A stretch of DNA of 64,000 nt, taken from positions 496,001 to 560,000 of the forward strand of contig NZ_NJIG01000002.1 of the NCBI RefSeq assembly GCF_002209535.1, read 5' to 3'. The stretch is from Achromobacter marplatensis (GTDB lineage: Bacteria; Pseudomonadota; Gammaproteobacteria; Burkholderiales; Burkholderiaceae_B). Below are positions 50,862 through 61,977 of the stretch, piece after piece. The position numbers were made by a program, and so were the translations under genes. Every line of letters starts with the position of its first letter. Within the stretch, counting starts at the first letter, position 1. The notes beneath the pieces are model-generated. The model saw only the letters and a list, made by a program, of their open reading frames with translations. It was not told the origin of the DNA and did not search any database.

Positions 50862-52013
50862 ATGAAAAAGACTCTGCTCGCTGCCGCCCTGCTCGCCGGT
50901 TTCGCCGGTGTCGCCCAGGCAGAAACGTCTGTCACCCTGTACGGTATTATCGACACGGGTATCGGCTACAACAAGGTCAAGGCGGATGGCTACAGCGCCA
51001 GCCGCATCGGCATGATCAACGGCGTGCAGAACGGTTCGCGTTGGGGCCTGCGTGGTTCGGAAGATCTGGGTGACGGCCTGCGCGCTGTTTTCCAACTGGA
51101 ATCCGGCTTTGATTCGGGCAACGGCTCGTCCGCTCAAGGTGGCCGTCTGTTCGGTCGTCAAGCTACCGTCGGTCTGGCCAGCGACAGCTGGGGTCAACTG
51201 GACTTCGGTCGCCAAACCAACATCGCGTCGAAGTACTTCGGCTCGATCGATCCGTTCGGCGCTAGCTTCGGTCAAGCTAACATCGGCGTTGGCCTGAGCT
51301 CGACCAACACCGTTCGCTACGACAACATGGTCCTGTACCAAACCCCGTCGTTCAGCGGCTTCCAATTCGGCGTCGGCTACTCGTTCAGCGCCGATGACAC
51401 GAAGGATGGTCGTGAAAACCCGATCACCGGCGTTCGCCCGGCTGCCCAAACTGGCTTCCGTACTGCCGACAACACCCGTGCCATCACGGCTGGTCTGCGC
51501 TACGTCAACGGCCCGTTGAACGTTGCTCTGTCGTACGACCAACTGAATGCTTCGAACAACCTGCCGCAAGCTGCCGTGGACGCAACCCCGCGCTCCTACG
51601 TCATCGGCGGTTCGTATGACTTCGAAGTGGTCAAGCTGGCTCTGGCCTACGGTCGCACGACCGACGGCTGGTTCGGCGGCCAAAGCGCCCCGAACGGCGC
51701 TGGCATCACCGGCTTCGGCGGCAGCGTTTTTGCTGACGGCTTCAAGGCCAATTCGTACTTGGTCGGCCTGTCCGCCCCGATCGGCGGCGCAAGCAGCCTG
51801 TTTGGTTCGTGGCAAATGGTTGACCCCAGCAACAACAAGCTGACCAACATCGCTGGTGCTGACGAGACGATGAACGTCTTCTCGCTGGGCTACACCTACG
51901 ACCTGTCCAAGCGCACCAACCTGTACGCCTACGGTTCGTACGCCAAGAACTACGCCTTCATCGACGACGCCAAGTCGACCGCTGTCGGCGTCGGTATCCG
52001 CCACCGCTTCTAA
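50862..52013 (+). CDS. Outer-membrane general porin (Gram-negative porin family)
   Basis: The 383-residue trimeric beta-barrel porin for diffusion of small hydrophilic solutes has a signal peptide (MKKTLLAAALLAGFAGVAQA) and then ETSVTLYGIIDTGIGY, the typical betaproteobacterial porin start. The constriction-loop region is rich in Gly and Asp (DSGNGSSAQGGRLFGRQATVGL), and the C-terminus is GVGIRHRF with the required terminal Phe. Codons such as GCT and GGT are more frequent than in neighbours, fitting high expression. It has a GGAGAT ribosome site and a strong terminator. A porin directly before nuoA is also found in Bordetella. Confidence 0.95.
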   Translation: MKKTLLAAALLAGFAGVAQAETSVTLYGIIDTGIGYNKVKADGYSASRIGMINGVQNGSRWGLRGSEDLGDGLRAVFQLESGFDSGNGSSAQGGRLFGRQATVGLASDSWGQLDFGRQTNIASKYFGSIDPFGASFGQANIGVGLSSTNTVRYDNMVLYQTPSFSGFQFGVGYSFSADDTKDGRENPITGVRPAAQTGFRTADNTRAITAGLRYVNGPLNVALSYDQLNASNNLPQAAVDATPRSYVIGGSYDFEVVKLALAYGRTTDGWFGGQSAPNGAGITGFGGSVFADGFKANSYLVGLSAPIGGASSLFGSWQMVDPSNNKLTNIAGADETMNVFSLGYTYDLSKRTNLYAYGSYAKNYAFIDDAKSTAVGVGIRHRF

Positions 52014-52058
52014 TCCAACGCAGGGCGCAAGCCCTGTCTGGATTCAAAGCGCAAGCGA

Positions 52059-52113
52059 ACGAACGGGCTTCGGCCCGTTCGTATAAGCCACCTCCAGGGG
52101 TGGCTTTTTTTTT
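52059..52113 (+). terminator. Double hairpin terminator of the porin gene
   Basis: A 10-bp stem ACGAACGGGC-TTCG-GCCCGTTCGT (52059-52082) is followed by AAGCCACC-TCCAGG-GGTGGCTT (52085-52106) running into a nine-T run. A third small hairpin, CAGGGC-GCAA-GCCCTG, lies at 52021-52036. The tandem structure should stop read-through into nuo. Confidence 0.92.
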
Positions 52114-52270
52114 GTTCTAAAGTCTGATTTTTCGCATTACGCGGGTGCTTGTCAGGAGAGTCCTGTATCCTTGCAACTCTGTCTCGAAAACTGCCATTGT
52201 TCCATTTGAGGAATGCAGTCTTTCACCTGCTATTCAAGCTACAGAGTTCAGCCAGAAGTAACCACGCGAA

Positions 52271-52279
52271 TGCTACAAT
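52271..52279 (+). promoter_or_regulatory. Extended -10 promoter candidate for the nuo operon
   Basis: TGCTACAAT is an extended -10 element 32 bases before nuoA, in the 197-base gap after the porin terminator. No clear -35 was found at 17-base spacing. This is the only convincing promoter-like sequence before nuoA. Confidence 0.45.
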
Positions 52280-52310
52280 CCTAAGGTTTGCGCATTTGAC
52301 GGACGCCTGA

Positions 52311-52670
52311 ATGAACCTGCAACAGTATTTTCCCGTCCTGCTGTTTATCGTAGTGGCCACCCTTATCGGGTTCGCGCTTCTAACGGCCGGCTCCCTCCTT
52401 GGCCCCCGGCGTCCCTACGCTGAGAAGCTGTCGCCCTACGAGTGCGGCTTCGAAGCGTTTGAAGACGCCCGTATGAAGTTTGACGTGCGCTACTACCTGG
52501 TGGCGATTCTGTTCATTCTTTTCGACCTGGAAATCGCGTTCCTGTTCCCGTGGGCCATCGCCCAAGGCACAGTCGGGCTCGTCGGTTTCTGGACGGTCAT
52601 GGTTTTCCTAGCCGTGTTGACCGTCGGCTTCATCTACGAATGGAAAAAGGGCGCGCTGGATTGGGAATGA
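52311..52670 (+). CDS. nuoA: NADH-quinone oxidoreductase subunit A
   Basis: This 119-residue membrane subunit of complex I has three helices. The conserved loop between helices 1 and 2 has [43 protein letters not shown]. The Cys in that loop is the residue known to change accessibility between active and deactive enzyme states in mitochondria. It is the first gene of nuoA-L. The nuoA-nuoB gap (40 bases) contains a weak hairpin with a T-run. Confidence 0.96.
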   Translation: MNLQQYFPVLLFIVVATLIGFALLTAGSLLGPRRPYAEKLSPYECGFEAFEDARMKFDVRYYLVAILFILFDLEIAFLFPWAIAQGTVGLVGFWTVMVFLAVLTVGFIYEWKKGALDWE

Positions 52671-52710
52671 CCCCTCCGGGTTTTTTCTCAGCACGCTATC
52701 AGAGACGAAT

Positions 52711-53187
52711 ATGGCTATAGACGGCATTCTCAAGCAAGGGTTCATCACAACCAGCGCCGACAAGTTCCTTAATTGGGCGAAGACCGGCTCCATGTGGCCC
52801 ATGACCTTCGGTCTGGCCTGTTGCGCGGTCGAGATGATGCACGCGGGCGCGGCCCGCTACGACCTGGACCAGTTCGGCATCATCTTCCGGCCCAGCCCGC
52901 GTCAGTCCGATCTGATGATCGTCGCTGGCACGCTTTGCAACAAGATGGCGCCGGCGCTGCGCAAGGTCTATGACCAGATGCCCGAGCCGCGTTGGGTGGT
53001 TTCCATGGGCTCCTGTGCCAATGGCGGCGGCTACTACCACTACTCGTATTCGGTGGTTCGTGGCTGCGACCGCATCGTACCGGTAGACGTCTACGTGCCG
53101 GGCTGCCCGCCCACGGCCGAGGCGCTGGTCTACGGCTTGCTGCAAATGCAGAACAAGATCCGTCTGACCAACACGATTGCGCGCTGA
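52711..53187 (+). CDS. nuoB: NADH-quinone oxidoreductase subunit B (Fe-S N2)
   Basis: The 158-residue peripheral-arm subunit holds cluster N2, the last electron donor to quinone. The ligands are Cys37 and Cys38 in [10 protein letters not shown], Cys102 in [10 protein letters not shown], and Cys132 in [10 protein letters not shown]. The quinone-site loop [19 protein letters not shown] is complete. Start with a GAGACGAAT upstream. Confidence 0.96.
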   Translation: MAIDGILKQGFITTSADKFLNWAKTGSMWPMTFGLACCAVEMMHAGAARYDLDQFGIIFRPSPRQSDLMIVAGTLCNKMAPALRKVYDQMPEPRWVVSMGSCANGGGYYHYSYSVVRGCDRIVPVDVYVPGCPPTAEALVYGLLQMQNKIRLTNTIAR

Positions 53188-53262
53188 GCCTTCGCCCGCC
53201 CGGCGGCAGTCGTTGCCGCGGGCCCTGCGAATCCAGCGTATCGGTTCACCTAAGCGTACAAG

Positions 53263-53889
53263 ATGATGACCAGGCTCGAAACCCTGAAAAACAATTTGCA
53301 GACCACCCTCGGCGCGGATATCGCGCTGACCGAGGCGTTGGGCGAGCTGACGCTCGAAGTGCCCGCGCAGCAGTGGTTCTCCGTCTGCAACAAGCTGCGC
53401 ACCGAAGCCGGCCTGCGCTTTGAAACCTGTATCGACCTCTGTGGCGTCGACTACCTGACCTGGGGCAACGGCACGCGCCAGTTGCCCGAGGAATCCAGCG
53501 CCAAGATCCACCGCTCGCGCTTTGCCGTGGTGATCCACCTGCTCTCGATCGAGAACAACTGGCGCCTGCGTGTCCGTACCTGGGTCGCCGACGACGAATT
53601 CCCGGTGGTCGCATCGCTGATGGAATGCTGGCCGGCCGTGGGCTGGTTCGAGCGCGAAGCCTTCGACCTGTACGGCATCGTCTTCGAAGGCCATCCGGAC
53701 CTGCGCCGCATCCTGACCGACTACGGCTTCATCGGCCATCCGTTCCGCAAGGACTTCCCGCTGTCGGGCACCGTCGAAATGCGTTACGACCCCGAACAAC
53801 GGCGCGTCATTTACCAGCCTGTCACGATCGATCCGCGCGAGATCACCCCGCGCGTGGTCCGCGAAGACTCCTACGGCTTGGGGCGTTAA
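53263..53889 (+). CDS. nuoC: NADH-quinone oxidoreductase subunit C
   Basis: The 208-residue 30-kDa-type subunit of the peripheral arm contains [40 protein letters not shown], the family signature. It is a separate gene from nuoD, as in most betaproteobacteria, unlike the fused nuoCD of E. coli. Two consecutive ATG codons stand at the start; either may be used. Three bases separate it from nuoD. Confidence 0.96.
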   Translation: MMTRLETLKNNLQTTLGADIALTEALGELTLEVPAQQWFSVCNKLRTEAGLRFETCIDLCGVDYLTWGNGTRQLPEESSAKIHRSRFAVVIHLLSIENNWRLRVRTWVADDEFPVVASLMECWPAVGWFEREAFDLYGIVFEGHPDLRRILTDYGFIGHPFRKDFPLSGTVEMRYDPEQRRVIYQPVTIDPREITPRVVREDSYGLGR

Positions 53890-53892
53890 ATC

Positions 53893-55149
53893 ATGGCAGA
53901 AATCAAGAACTACACGCTCAACTTCGGCCCTCAGCATCCGGCCGCGCACGGTGTGTTGCGCCTGGTGCTGGAACTGGACGGCGAAGTCATCCAGCGTGCC
54001 GACCCGCACATCGGCCTGTTGCACCGCGCCACCGAAAAGCTGGCCGAGCACAAGACCTACATCCAGGCGCTGCCCTACATGGACCGCCTGGACTACGTGT
54101 CCATGATGTGCAACGAGCACGCCTATGTCATGGCCATCGAAAAGCTGCTGGGCGTCGAAGCCCCGCTGCGCGCCCAGTACATCCGTGTCATGTTCGACGA
54201 GATCACGCGTCTCTTGAACCACCTGATGTCGCTGGGTTCGCACGCGCTGGACGTGGGTGCCATGGCGGTGTTCCTGTACGCCTTCCGTGAACGCGAAGAC
54301 CTGATGGACTGCTACGAAGCGGTCTCGGGCGCGCGCATGCACGCGGCCTACTACCGCCCGGGCGGCGTCTACCGCGACCTGCCGGACACGATGCCGCAGT
54401 ACGGCGACACCAGCAAGTACCGTGGCGACAAAGAAATGCGCATCATGAACGACGCGCGTTCGGGTTCGCTGCTGGACTTCATCGAAGACTTCACCAACCG
54501 CTTCCCCGGTTGCGTCGACGAGTACGAAACGCTGCTCACCGACAACCGCATCTGGAAGCAGCGTCTGGTTGGCATCGGCGTGGTCGATCCCGACCGCGCC
54601 AAGGCGCTGGGCTTCACCGGCCCGATGCTGCGTGGCTCGGGCGTGGCCTGGGATTTGCGCAAGACGCAGCCCTACGAAGTCTACGATCTGCTCGATTTCG
54701 ACATCCCCGTGGGTGTCAACGGCGACTGCTACGACCGCTACCTGGTCCGCATCGCTGAAATGCGCGAAAGCAATCGCATCATCCGCCAGTGCGTGGAATG
54801 GCTGCGCAACAACCCGGGTCCGGTCATGATCGAGAATCACAAGATCGCCCCGCCCAAGCGCACCGCCATGAAGACCAACATGGAAGAGCTGATTCACCAT
54901 TTCAAGCTCTTCACCGAAGGTTTCCACGTGCCCCCGGGCGAGGCGTTTGCCTCGGTGGAGCACCCCAAGGGCGAATTCGGCATCTATCTGGTGTCGGATG
55001 GCGCCAACAAGCCTTACCGCCTGAAGATTCGGGCCCCCGGCTTTGTCCACCTGCAAGCGCTGGACGAAATGTCGCGCGGTCACATGATCGCCGACGCCGT
55101 CACCATCATTGGTACGCAGGACATCGTTTTCGGCGAGATCGATCGCTGA
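53893..55149 (+). CDS. nuoD: NADH-quinone oxidoreductase subunit D
   Basis: The 418-residue 49-kDa-type subunit forms the quinone pocket with NuoB. Motifs are [23 protein letters not shown] near the N-terminus, the quinone-site His-Gly loop, [16 protein letters not shown], and a C-terminus ending [14 protein letters not shown]. The loop between nuoC and nuoD leaves 3 bases, so translation is linked. Confidence 0.96.
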   Translation: MAEIKNYTLNFGPQHPAAHGVLRLVLELDGEVIQRADPHIGLLHRATEKLAEHKTYIQALPYMDRLDYVSMMCNEHAYVMAIEKLLGVEAPLRAQYIRVMFDEITRLLNHLMSLGSHALDVGAMAVFLYAFREREDLMDCYEAVSGARMHAAYYRPGGVYRDLPDTMPQYGDTSKYRGDKEMRIMNDARSGSLLDFIEDFTNRFPGCVDEYETLLTDNRIWKQRLVGIGVVDPDRAKALGFTGPMLRGSGVAWDLRKTQPYEVYDLLDFDIPVGVNGDCYDRYLVRIAEMRESNRIIRQCVEWLRNNPGPVMIENHKIAPPKRTAMKTNMEELIHHFKLFTEGFHVPPGEAFASVEHPKGEFGIYLVSDGANKPYRLKIRAPGFVHLQALDEMSRGHMIADAVTIIGTQDIVFGEIDR

Positions 55150-55196
55150 TCCGCCCAGACAGTCACGAGCACGCCCGCATAACCCGGATTCAAACT

Positions 55197-55691
55197 ATGC
55201 TGCTTTCCGAACAGGCCTACCAGAAAATCGACCGAGAACTCGCGAAGTTCCCGGCCGACCAGCGGCAGTCCGCCATCATGGCCTCGCTTGCCATCGCGCA
55301 AGAAGAGAAGGGCTGGTTGGCTACCGAAACTATTGAAGATGTGGCCAATTACATTGGCGTCCCGCCCATCGCGGTGCAGGAAGTCGCCACGTTCTACAAC
55401 ATGTTCGACGTCAAGCCCGTCGGCAAGAACAAGATCGCCGTCTGCACCAACTTGCCCTGTGCCTTGCGCGATGGCGACCGTGCCGGCGAATACCTCAAGC
55501 GCAAGCTGGGTGTCGACTACCGTCAAACCACCGCCGACGGCCAGTTCACGCTGGTTGAAGGCGAATGCATGGGCGCTTGCGGCGATTCCCCCGTGCTGAT
55601 CGTGAACAACAAGCATATGTGCGTGCGCATGACCGACGAGAAGCTGGACGCGCTGGTCGCGGCCCTCAAGGTGCAAGGAGAGTCGGCATGA
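55197..55691 (+). CDS. nuoE: NADH-quinone oxidoreductase subunit E (2Fe-2S N1a)
   Basis: The 164-residue 24-kDa-type subunit of the NADH module binds a [2Fe-2S] cluster (N1a) by Cys83 and Cys88 ([10 protein letters not shown]) and Cys124 and Cys128 ([12 protein letters not shown]). The ATG at 55197 fits the family; the frame is open upstream through nuoD. Its stop overlaps nuoF (ATGA). Confidence 0.95.
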   Translation: MLLSEQAYQKIDRELAKFPADQRQSAIMASLAIAQEEKGWLATETIEDVANYIGVPPIAVQEVATFYNMFDVKPVGKNKIAVCTNLPCALRDGDRAGEYLKRKLGVDYRQTTADGQFTLVEGECMGACGDSPVLIVNNKHMCVRMTDEKLDALVAALKVQGESA

Positions 55692-57055
55692 ACGCGCCCG
55701 ACCTGTACAAGCAGTTCGCGCAAGGGCTGGATCCCAACCCGCTGAACGACGTGTCCAACTCGATGTGCCTGCACGGCCGGCACATCCAGCCGCAGATCAT
55801 GGCGGACGTCGATGGCGAGAACTGGCGCCTGGCCGACTACGTCAAGCGCGGCGGCTACGAAGCCCTGAAGAAGATCCTTACCACCGGCCTGAAGCCGGAA
55901 GACGTGATCGCCGAAGTCAAGGCGTCGGGTCTGCGCGGCCGTGGCGGCGCGGGCTTCCCGACCGGCCTGAAGTGGAGCTTCATGCCGCGCGCGTTCCCCG
56001 GCCAGAAGTACCTCGTCTGCAACTCGGACGAAGGCGAACCGGGCACGTTCAAGGACCGCGACATCCTGCGCTTCAATCCGCACATCGTGATTGAAGGCAT
56101 GGCGATCGCGGCCTACGCCATGGGCATCAGCGTCGGCTACAACTACATCCACGGCGAAATCTTCGAAGTCTACGAACGCTTCGAAGAAGCGCTGGAAGAG
56201 GCGCGCGCCGCCGGCTTCCTGGGCGACAAGCTGCTGGGTTCGGATTTCAGCTTCCAGCTGCACGCGTTCCACGGCTACGGCGCCTACATCTGCGGCGAAG
56301 AAACGGCGCTGCTGGAATCGCTGGAAGGCAAGAAGGGCCAACCGCGCTTCAAGCCGCCGTTCCCGGCCAGCTTCGGCCTGTACGGCAAGCCCACCACGAT
56401 CAACAACACCGAAACGTTCGCGGCGGTGCCGTGGATCATCCGCAACAGCGGCCAGGCCTACCTGGAAGTCGGCAAGCCGAACAACGGCGGCACCAAGCTG
56501 TTCTCGATCACCGGCGACGTCGAACGCCCCGGCAACTACGAGATCCCGCTGGGCACCCCGTTCTCGACGCTGCTCGAACTGGCAGGCGGCATGCGCGGCG
56601 GCAAGAAGCTGAAGGCCGTGATCCCTGGCGGATCCAGCGCCCCGGTGCTGCCGGCCGACATCATCATGGAATGCACGATGGACTATGACTCCATCGCCAA
56701 GGCCGGCTCGATGCTCGGTTCCGGCGCTGTGATCGTCATGGACGAAACGCGCTGCATGGTGAAGTCGCTCTTGCGCCTGTCGTACTTCTATTTCGAGGAA
56801 AGCTGCGGCCAGTGCACGCCGTGCCGCGAAGGCACCGGCTGGCTCTACCGCATGGTGCATCGCATCGAAAACGGTCACGGCCGTCCGGAAGATCTGGACT
56901 TGCTGGACAACGTGGCAGGCAACATCATGGGCCGCACCATCTGCGCCCTGGGTGACGCCGCCGCCATGCCCGTCCGTGGCTTCCTCAAGCATTTTCGCGA
57001 CGAATTCGCGCACCACATCGAGCATAAGTCTTGTGTGGTCCCGCAATATCTGTAG
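55688..57055 (+). CDS. nuoF: NADH-quinone oxidoreductase subunit F (NADH/FMN, N3)
   Basis: The 455-residue NADH-binding subunit accepts hydride onto FMN. The glycine-rich FMN/NADH site is [18 protein letters not shown], and [18 protein letters not shown] follows. Cluster N3 ligands are Cys373, Cys376 and Cys379 ([12 protein letters not shown]) and Cys419 (TICALGDAA). The start overlaps the nuoE stop by 4 bases. Confidence 0.96.
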   Translation: MNAPDLYKQFAQGLDPNPLNDVSNSMCLHGRHIQPQIMADVDGENWRLADYVKRGGYEALKKILTTGLKPEDVIAEVKASGLRGRGGAGFPTGLKWSFMPRAFPGQKYLVCNSDEGEPGTFKDRDILRFNPHIVIEGMAIAAYAMGISVGYNYIHGEIFEVYERFEEALEEARAAGFLGDKLLGSDFSFQLHAFHGYGAYICGEETALLESLEGKKGQPRFKPPFPASFGLYGKPTTINNTETFAAVPWIIRNSGQAYLEVGKPNNGGTKLFSITGDVERPGNYEIPLGTPFSTLLELAGGMRGGKKLKAVIPGGSSAPVLPADIIMECTMDYDSIAKAGSMLGSGAVIVMDETRCMVKSLLRLSYFYFEESCGQCTPCREGTGWLYRMVHRIENGHGRPEDLDLLDNVAGNIMGRTICALGDAAAMPVRGFLKHFRDEFAHHIEHKSCVVPQYL

Positions 57056-57070
57056 GTCTCAGGAACAGCA

Positions 57071-59398
57071 ATGGTTGAACTAACCGTCGACGGCAATCAG
57101 GTCGAAGTGCCCGAAGGCAGCATGGTCATGCATGCCGCTCAGAAAGTCGGGCTTTACGTGCCGCATTTCTGCTACCACAAGAAACTGTCCATCGCGGCCA
57201 ACTGCCGGATGTGCCTGGTTGAAGTGGAAAAAGCGCCCAAGGCGCTGCCCGCCTGCGCCACGCCCGTGACCAACGGCATGGTCGTCCACACCTGCTCTGA
57301 GAAGGCTCGCGCCGCTCAGAAGTCGGTGATGGAATTCTTGCTCATCAATCACCCGCTCGACTGCCCGATCTGCGATCAGGGCGGCGAATGCCAGCTGCAG
57401 GATCTGGCTGTGGGCTACGGTGGCTCGTCCTCGCGTTACCAAGAGGAAAAGCGCGTCGTTTTCCACAAGGACCTGGGTCCACTGGTTTCCGCCGAGGAAA
57501 TGAGCCGCTGCATCCACTGCACCCGCTGCGTGCGCTTCGGCCAGGAAATCGCCGGCGTCATGGAGCTCGGCATGCTGGGCCGTGGCGAACACTCCGAGAT
57601 CACGACCTTCGTGGGCCGCTCGATCGAGTCCGAACTGTCGGGCAACATGATCGACATCTGTCCGGTGGGCGCGCTGACCTCCAAGCCCTTCCGCTACAGC
57701 GCTCGCACCTGGGAACTGGCTCGCCGCCGTTCGGTCAGCCCGCACGACAGCCTTGGCGCCAACCTGGTGGTCCAGGTCAAGGGCGACCGCGTGATGCGCG
57801 TGGTTCCGTTCGAAGACGAAGCCGTCAACGAATGCTGGATCAGCGACCGCGACCGCTTCTCGTACGAAGGCTTGAACAGCGACGACCGCCTGTCCGCCCC
57901 GATGATCAAGGGCACGGACGGCAAGTGGCAGGAAGCCTCGTGGGCCGACGCCCTGCAAGCCGTGGCCCAAGGCCTGTCGCGTGTGCGTGACAGCTTCGGC
58001 GCCGGCCAGATCGGCGCGCTGGCGTCGGAATACGCCACCACCGAAGAATATGCGCTGCTGGGCCGCCTGGTCCGCGCGCTGGGCTCCGAGAACATCGACT
58101 TCCGCCTGCGCCAGACCGATCCGGCGTTCGACGCCGCTCTGACCGGCGCACCGTGGCTGGGCATGCCCATCGCCGAACTCGACAACCTGGACCGCGTCCT
58201 GGTCGTCGGCTCGTTCCTGCGCAAGGACCACCCGCTGATGGCGCAACGCCTGCGCCAGGCTGCCAAGCGCGGTACGCAGATCCTGATGGTCGACAGCGCC
58301 GCTGACGATCCCCTGATGCCCGTCGCCGCCCGCATCACCGTTGCACCGTCCGAGCTGCCGCGCGCGCTGGCCGAGGTGGCCGTCGCCCTGGCGCAAACCC
58401 GCGAACAAGCCGTGCCGGCCGAATTCGCCTCGGTCACCCCGGGCGAGAACGCCAAGATCATTGCCGCGAGCCTGGCTTCCGGCGCCAACACCGCCGTGCT
58501 GATGGGCAACCTGGCTGTCGCCAGCGCCCAGGCTTCGACGCTGGCCGCCAACGGCCGCGCCGTGGCTGACCTGGCCGGCGGCAAGTTCGGTTTCCTGACC
58601 TCCGGCGGCAACACCGTCGGCGGTTACCTGGCCGGCGCCGTTCCGGGCAAGGGTGGCAAGACCGCCGCCGCCATGTTGGCCGAGCCGCTGAAGGCCTACG
58701 TCGTGCTGCACGCCGAGCCGCTGCTGGATGCCGACAACGGCCAGCAAGCCATCGCCGCGCTGCGTGGCGCGCAGTTCGCCGTCGCCCTGACGCCGTACCG
58801 TTCGGCCGCTGCCGAATGGGCCGACGTCATGCTGCCGGTGTCGCCGTTCACCGAAACCTCGGGTACGTTCGTCAACGCGCAAGGCCTGGCCCAGAGCTTC
58901 AAGGGCACGGTCACGCCGTTGGGCCAGACGCGCCCGGGCTGGAAGGTCCTGCGCGTGCTGGGCAACGTCCTGCACCTGGCTGGCTTTGACGACGAAACCT
59001 CCGAATCCGTGCGCGACGCCGCGCTGGCCGGCGGCATCGAAGGCCGCTTGTCCAACGACGTCAAGGCGCCGTTGGGCCTGGGCCAGGCCGCAAGCGGCCT
59101 GGAACGCGTGGCTGACGTGCCGATCTACCGCACCGACGCCATGGTCCGCCGTTCGGAGCCGCTGCAAGCGTCCCCGGCCTCGAAGAAGCCGGCTGCCGCC
59201 ATGAACGGCCGCACGCTCGCCAGCCTCGGCCTGACGGCCGGCGTGAAGGTGCGCGTCGCGGGTGCGCAAGGCGCCGTTGAACTCGAAACCGTGCAGGATG
59301 ATGCCGTGGCCGATCGCGCCGTGCGCATTTCCGCAGCCTTTGAAAACACCGCAGCCCTGGGTGGCGCATTCGGTCAACTCAGCGTGGAGCGTGCCTGA
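57071..59398 (+). CDS. nuoG: NADH-quinone oxidoreductase subunit G
   Basis: The 775-residue peripheral-arm subunit carries a ferredoxin-like domain with N1b ligands Cys34, Cys45, Cys48 and Cys62. N5 has His94, Cys98, Cys101 and Cys107 ([17 protein letters not shown]). N4 has Cys147, Cys150, Cys153 and Cys197 (CIHCTRC and DICPVG). The extra CxxCxxxC motif for cluster N7, present in E. coli, is not seen after residue 200. The molybdopterin-like C-terminal domain is divergent and Ala-rich, as usual. Its stop shares a base with the nuoH start. Confidence 0.96.
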   Translation: MVELTVDGNQVEVPEGSMVMHAAQKVGLYVPHFCYHKKLSIAANCRMCLVEVEKAPKALPACATPVTNGMVVHTCSEKARAAQKSVMEFLLINHPLDCPICDQGGECQLQDLAVGYGGSSSRYQEEKRVVFHKDLGPLVSAEEMSRCIHCTRCVRFGQEIAGVMELGMLGRGEHSEITTFVGRSIESELSGNMIDICPVGALTSKPFRYSARTWELARRRSVSPHDSLGANLVVQVKGDRVMRVVPFEDEAVNECWISDRDRFSYEGLNSDDRLSAPMIKGTDGKWQEASWADALQAVAQGLSRVRDSFGAGQIGALASEYATTEEYALLGRLVRALGSENIDFRLRQTDPAFDAALTGAPWLGMPIAELDNLDRVLVVGSFLRKDHPLMAQRLRQAAKRGTQILMVDSAADDPLMPVAARITVAPSELPRALAEVAVALAQTREQAVPAEFASVTPGENAKIIAASLASGANTAVLMGNLAVASAQASTLAANGRAVADLAGGKFGFLTSGGNTVGGYLAGAVPGKGGKTAAAMLAEPLKAYVVLHAEPLLDADNGQQAIAALRGAQFAVALTPYRSAAAEWADVMLPVSPFTETSGTFVNAQGLAQSFKGTVTPLGQTRPGWKVLRVLGNVLHLAGFDDETSESVRDAALAGGIEGRLSNDVKAPLGLGQAASGLERVADVPIYRTDAMVRRSEPLQASPASKKPAAAMNGRTLASLGLTAGVKVRVAGAQGAVELETVQDDAVADRAVRISAAFENTAALGGAFGQLSVERA

Positions 59399-60471
59399 TG
59401 GAATGGCTTAATGTTCTTGAGAGCCACGGGCAGGCATTGCTGGGCCCGACGGTCTGGATGGTCCTCTGGACCCTCATCAAGATTGTGATCATCGCCGTGC
59501 CGATCATTCTGTGCGTCGCGTACCTGACGTACTGGGAACGCAAGATGATCGGCGCCATGCACGTGCGCGTGGGCCCGAACCGCGTGGGTTTCAAGGGGTT
59601 GCTGCAACCGTTTGCCGACGTGTTCAAGCTGTTGACGAAGGAAGTCGTCGTCCCCAGCCAGGCCAACAAGGTGCTGTTCGTCGTGGCCCCCGTGGTCACG
59701 CTGATGCCTGCGCTGGCCGCCTGGGCTGTCGTGCCCTTCGGTCCTGAAGTCGTGCTGGCCAACGTCAACGCCGGCCTGCTGTACATCATGGCCATCACGT
59801 CCATCGGCGTGTATGGCGTGATCGTGGCAGGCTGGGCGTCGAACTCCAAGTACGCGTTCCTGGGCGCCTTGCGCGCCTCGGCGCAGATGCTGTCGTACGA
59901 ACTGGCCATCGGCTTCGTGCTGGTCACGGTGCTGCTGGTGTCGGGCAGCCTGAACATGTCCGAGATCGTCAACGTCCAGAACCGCGGCTGGTTTGCCGAC
60001 AAGGGCCTGACGTTCATGTCGTGGAACTGGCTGCCGCTGTTGCCGCTGTTCGTGATCTACGTCGTCGCCATCGTCGCCGAAACCAACCGCCACCCGTTTG
60101 ACGTGGTGGAAGGCGAATCGGAAATCGTGGCCGGCCACATGGTCGAGTACTCGGGTATGGCCTTCGCCCTGTTCTTCCTGGGTGAATACGCCAACATGAT
60201 CCTGCTGTCCTGCATGGCGTCGATCATGTTCCTGGGCGGCTGGGCTTCCCCGATCGACATTGCGCCGCTGACCTGGATCCCGGGCTGGATCTGGCTGGGT
60301 CTGAAAACGTTCGTCGTGGTCTCGTTGTTCGTGTGGTTCCGGGCGTCGTTCCCGCGTTACCGCTATGACCAGATCATGCGTTTGGGTTGGAAAATCTTCA
60401 TCCCGCTGACCGGCGTTTGGCTGGTCGTGGTGGCGATCTGGATGCAGACGCCCTGGAACATTTGGCGCTAA
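59398..60471 (+). CDS. nuoH: NADH-quinone oxidoreductase subunit H
   Basis: The 357-residue membrane subunit lies at the quinone entrance and joins the two arms. Conserved stretches are [28 protein letters not shown] and [28 protein letters not shown], the latter with the acidic residues of the proton E-channel. Eight or nine helices are visible. It begins at the TGATG junction with nuoG. Confidence 0.96.
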   Translation: MEWLNVLESHGQALLGPTVWMVLWTLIKIVIIAVPIILCVAYLTYWERKMIGAMHVRVGPNRVGFKGLLQPFADVFKLLTKEVVVPSQANKVLFVVAPVVTLMPALAAWAVVPFGPEVVLANVNAGLLYIMAITSIGVYGVIVAGWASNSKYAFLGALRASAQMLSYELAIGFVLVTVLLVSGSLNMSEIVNVQNRGWFADKGLTFMSWNWLPLLPLFVIYVVAIVAETNRHPFDVVEGESEIVAGHMVEYSGMAFALFFLGEYANMILLSCMASIMFLGGWASPIDIAPLTWIPGWIWLGLKTFVVVSLFVWFRASFPRYRYDQIMRLGWKIFIPLTGVWLVVVAIWMQTPWNIWR

Positions 60472-60492
60472 GCCGCCAGGCAGAGGCAGGAT

Positions 60493-60981
60493 ATGGAAGC
60501 GATCAAAGATTTCTTCGGCAGTCTGATGCTGACCGAGTTGCTCAAGGGCATGCGCCTGACGGGCAAGTACTTTTTCAAGCGCAAGGTCACCTTGCGTTAT
60601 CCGCAGGAAAAGACGCCTACGTCGGCGCGTTTCCGCGGCCTGCACGCATTGCGCCGCTACCCCAACGGGGAAGAGCGCTGCATCGCGTGCAAGCTGTGCG
60701 AAGCCGTGTGCCCGGCCTTGGCGATCACCATTGAATCGGAACAGCGCGATGACGGCTCCCGCCGCACCACGCGTTACGACATCGATCTGACCAAGTGCAT
60801 TTTCTGCGGCTTCTGTGAGGAAAGCTGCCCCGTGGACTCGATCGTGGAAACCCATATCCACGAATACCACGGTGAAAAGCGCGGCGACCTGTATTTCACC
60901 AAAGACATGCTGCTCGCCGTGGGCGACCGCTACGAAGCTGACATCGCCCGCCGCCGGGCCGACGACGCTCCTTACCGTTGA
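60493..60981 (+). CDS. nuoI: NADH-quinone oxidoreductase subunit I (two 4Fe-4S)
   Basis: The 162-residue ferredoxin-like subunit holds clusters N6a and N6b. Two CxxCxxCxxxCP motifs are present: Cys63, Cys66, Cys69 and Cys73 ([13 protein letters not shown]), and Cys102, Cys105, Cys108 and Cys112 ([13 protein letters not shown]). It passes electrons from NuoG to NuoB. Confidence 0.96.
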   Translation: MEAIKDFFGSLMLTELLKGMRLTGKYFFKRKVTLRYPQEKTPTSARFRGLHALRRYPNGEERCIACKLCEAVCPALAITIESEQRDDGSRRTTRYDIDLTKCIFCGFCEESCPVDSIVETHIHEYHGEKRGDLYFTKDMLLAVGDRYEADIARRRADDAPYR

Positions 60982-60998
60982 AGCCCAGGGTCTGATCC

Positions 60999-61655
60999 AT
61001 GACTTTTACCACTGTCCTTTTCTACATACTGGCCGCCGTGCTGGTGATCGCGGCGTTCCGCGTGATCACCGCGCGCAGTCCGGTCACCGCTGTTCTGCAC
61101 TTGATCCTGGCGTTCTCCAACGCCGCCATGCTGTGGATGTTGCTGGGCGCCGAATTCCTGGCGCTGCTGCTGGTGCTGGTGTACGTGGGCGCCGTGATGG
61201 TGCTCTTCCTCTTCGTCGTGATGATGCTGGATATCCGCATGGACACCATGCGCCAGGGCATGAAGACCTACCTGCCTCTGGGCCTGGTGATCGGTCTGGT
61301 GCTGGTGCTGGAAATGTCGTTCGTGCTGGGTTCCACCTGGTACGGCTCGGGCCCGCAAGCCCCGGTCGCCGGCGACTACAACAACGCCCGCGCGCTGGGC
61401 GAAGTGATGTACACGCAGTACGTCTACGCCATTGAAGTCGGCGCCGCGCTGCTGCTGGTGGGTATGGTCGCCGCGATCGCGCTGACCCTGCGCCGCCGCC
61501 GCGACGTGAAGTACAACGACCCGGTGGCCGCTGTGCGCGTTCGTGCGAAGGATCGTTTCCGCATGGTGAACATGCCCGCCCAGAGCGACCGTGCCCAGGC
61601 CAAGCGCGACGCCGCGAACGGCGTTGCCGCTGCGCCCCAAGGAGAAAAAGAATGA
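60999..61655 (+). CDS. nuoJ: NADH-quinone oxidoreductase subunit J
   Basis: The 218-residue membrane subunit has five helices, including [47 protein letters not shown] with the flexible pi-bulge helix involved in coupling. The polar C-terminal tail ([17 protein letters not shown]) is unstructured. The stop overlaps nuoK by 4 bases. Confidence 0.95.
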   Translation: MTFTTVLFYILAAVLVIAAFRVITARSPVTAVLHLILAFSNAAMLWMLLGAEFLALLLVLVYVGAVMVLFLFVVMMLDIRMDTMRQGMKTYLPLGLVIGLVLVLEMSFVLGSTWYGSGPQAPVAGDYNNARALGEVMYTQYVYAIEVGAALLLVGMVAAIALTLRRRRDVKYNDPVAAVRVRAKDRFRMVNMPAQSDRAQAKRDAANGVAAAPQGEKE

Positions 61656-61960
61656 CGCTGACGCTGGCCCACTATCTGATCCTCGGGGCGATCCTGTTCG
61701 CCATCGGGATCTTCGGCATCTTCCTGAACCGCCGCAACCTGATCATTCTCTTGATGTCCATCGAGCTCGTGCTCCTGGCCGTCAACATGAACTTCGTGGC
61801 GTTCTCCAGCTGGTTCGGCGACACCGCCGGCCAGGTGTTCGTGTTCTTCATCCTGACCGTGGCCGCCGCTGAAGCGGCGATCGGCCTGGCCATCCTGGTG
61901 CTGCTGTTCCGCAACCTGAACACGATCAACGTTGACGAACTCGATCGCCTGAAGGGCTGA
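61652..61960 (+). CDS. nuoK: NADH-quinone oxidoreductase subunit K
   Basis: The 102-residue, three-helix membrane subunit has [23 protein letters not shown] with the essential Glu of helix 2, and [19 protein letters not shown] with the second conserved Glu; both belong to the proton path. It overlaps nuoJ by 4 bases. Confidence 0.96.
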   Translation: MTLTLAHYLILGAILFAIGIFGIFLNRRNLIILLMSIELVLLAVNMNFVAFSSWFGDTAGQVFVFFILTVAAAEAAIGLAILVLLFRNLNTINVDELDRLKG

Positions 61961-61977
61961 CGGGGTATTGGAAGAAA

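Noticed and set aside
52114..52310. Possible tRNA before nuoA, as found in related genomes
   Set aside because: No cloverleaf or conserved T-loop sequence could be found; only a promoter-like stretch is present.
52699..55083. A 794-residue minus-strand open frame opposite nuoB-nuoD
   Set aside because: It spans three real genes and their gaps and has no domain.
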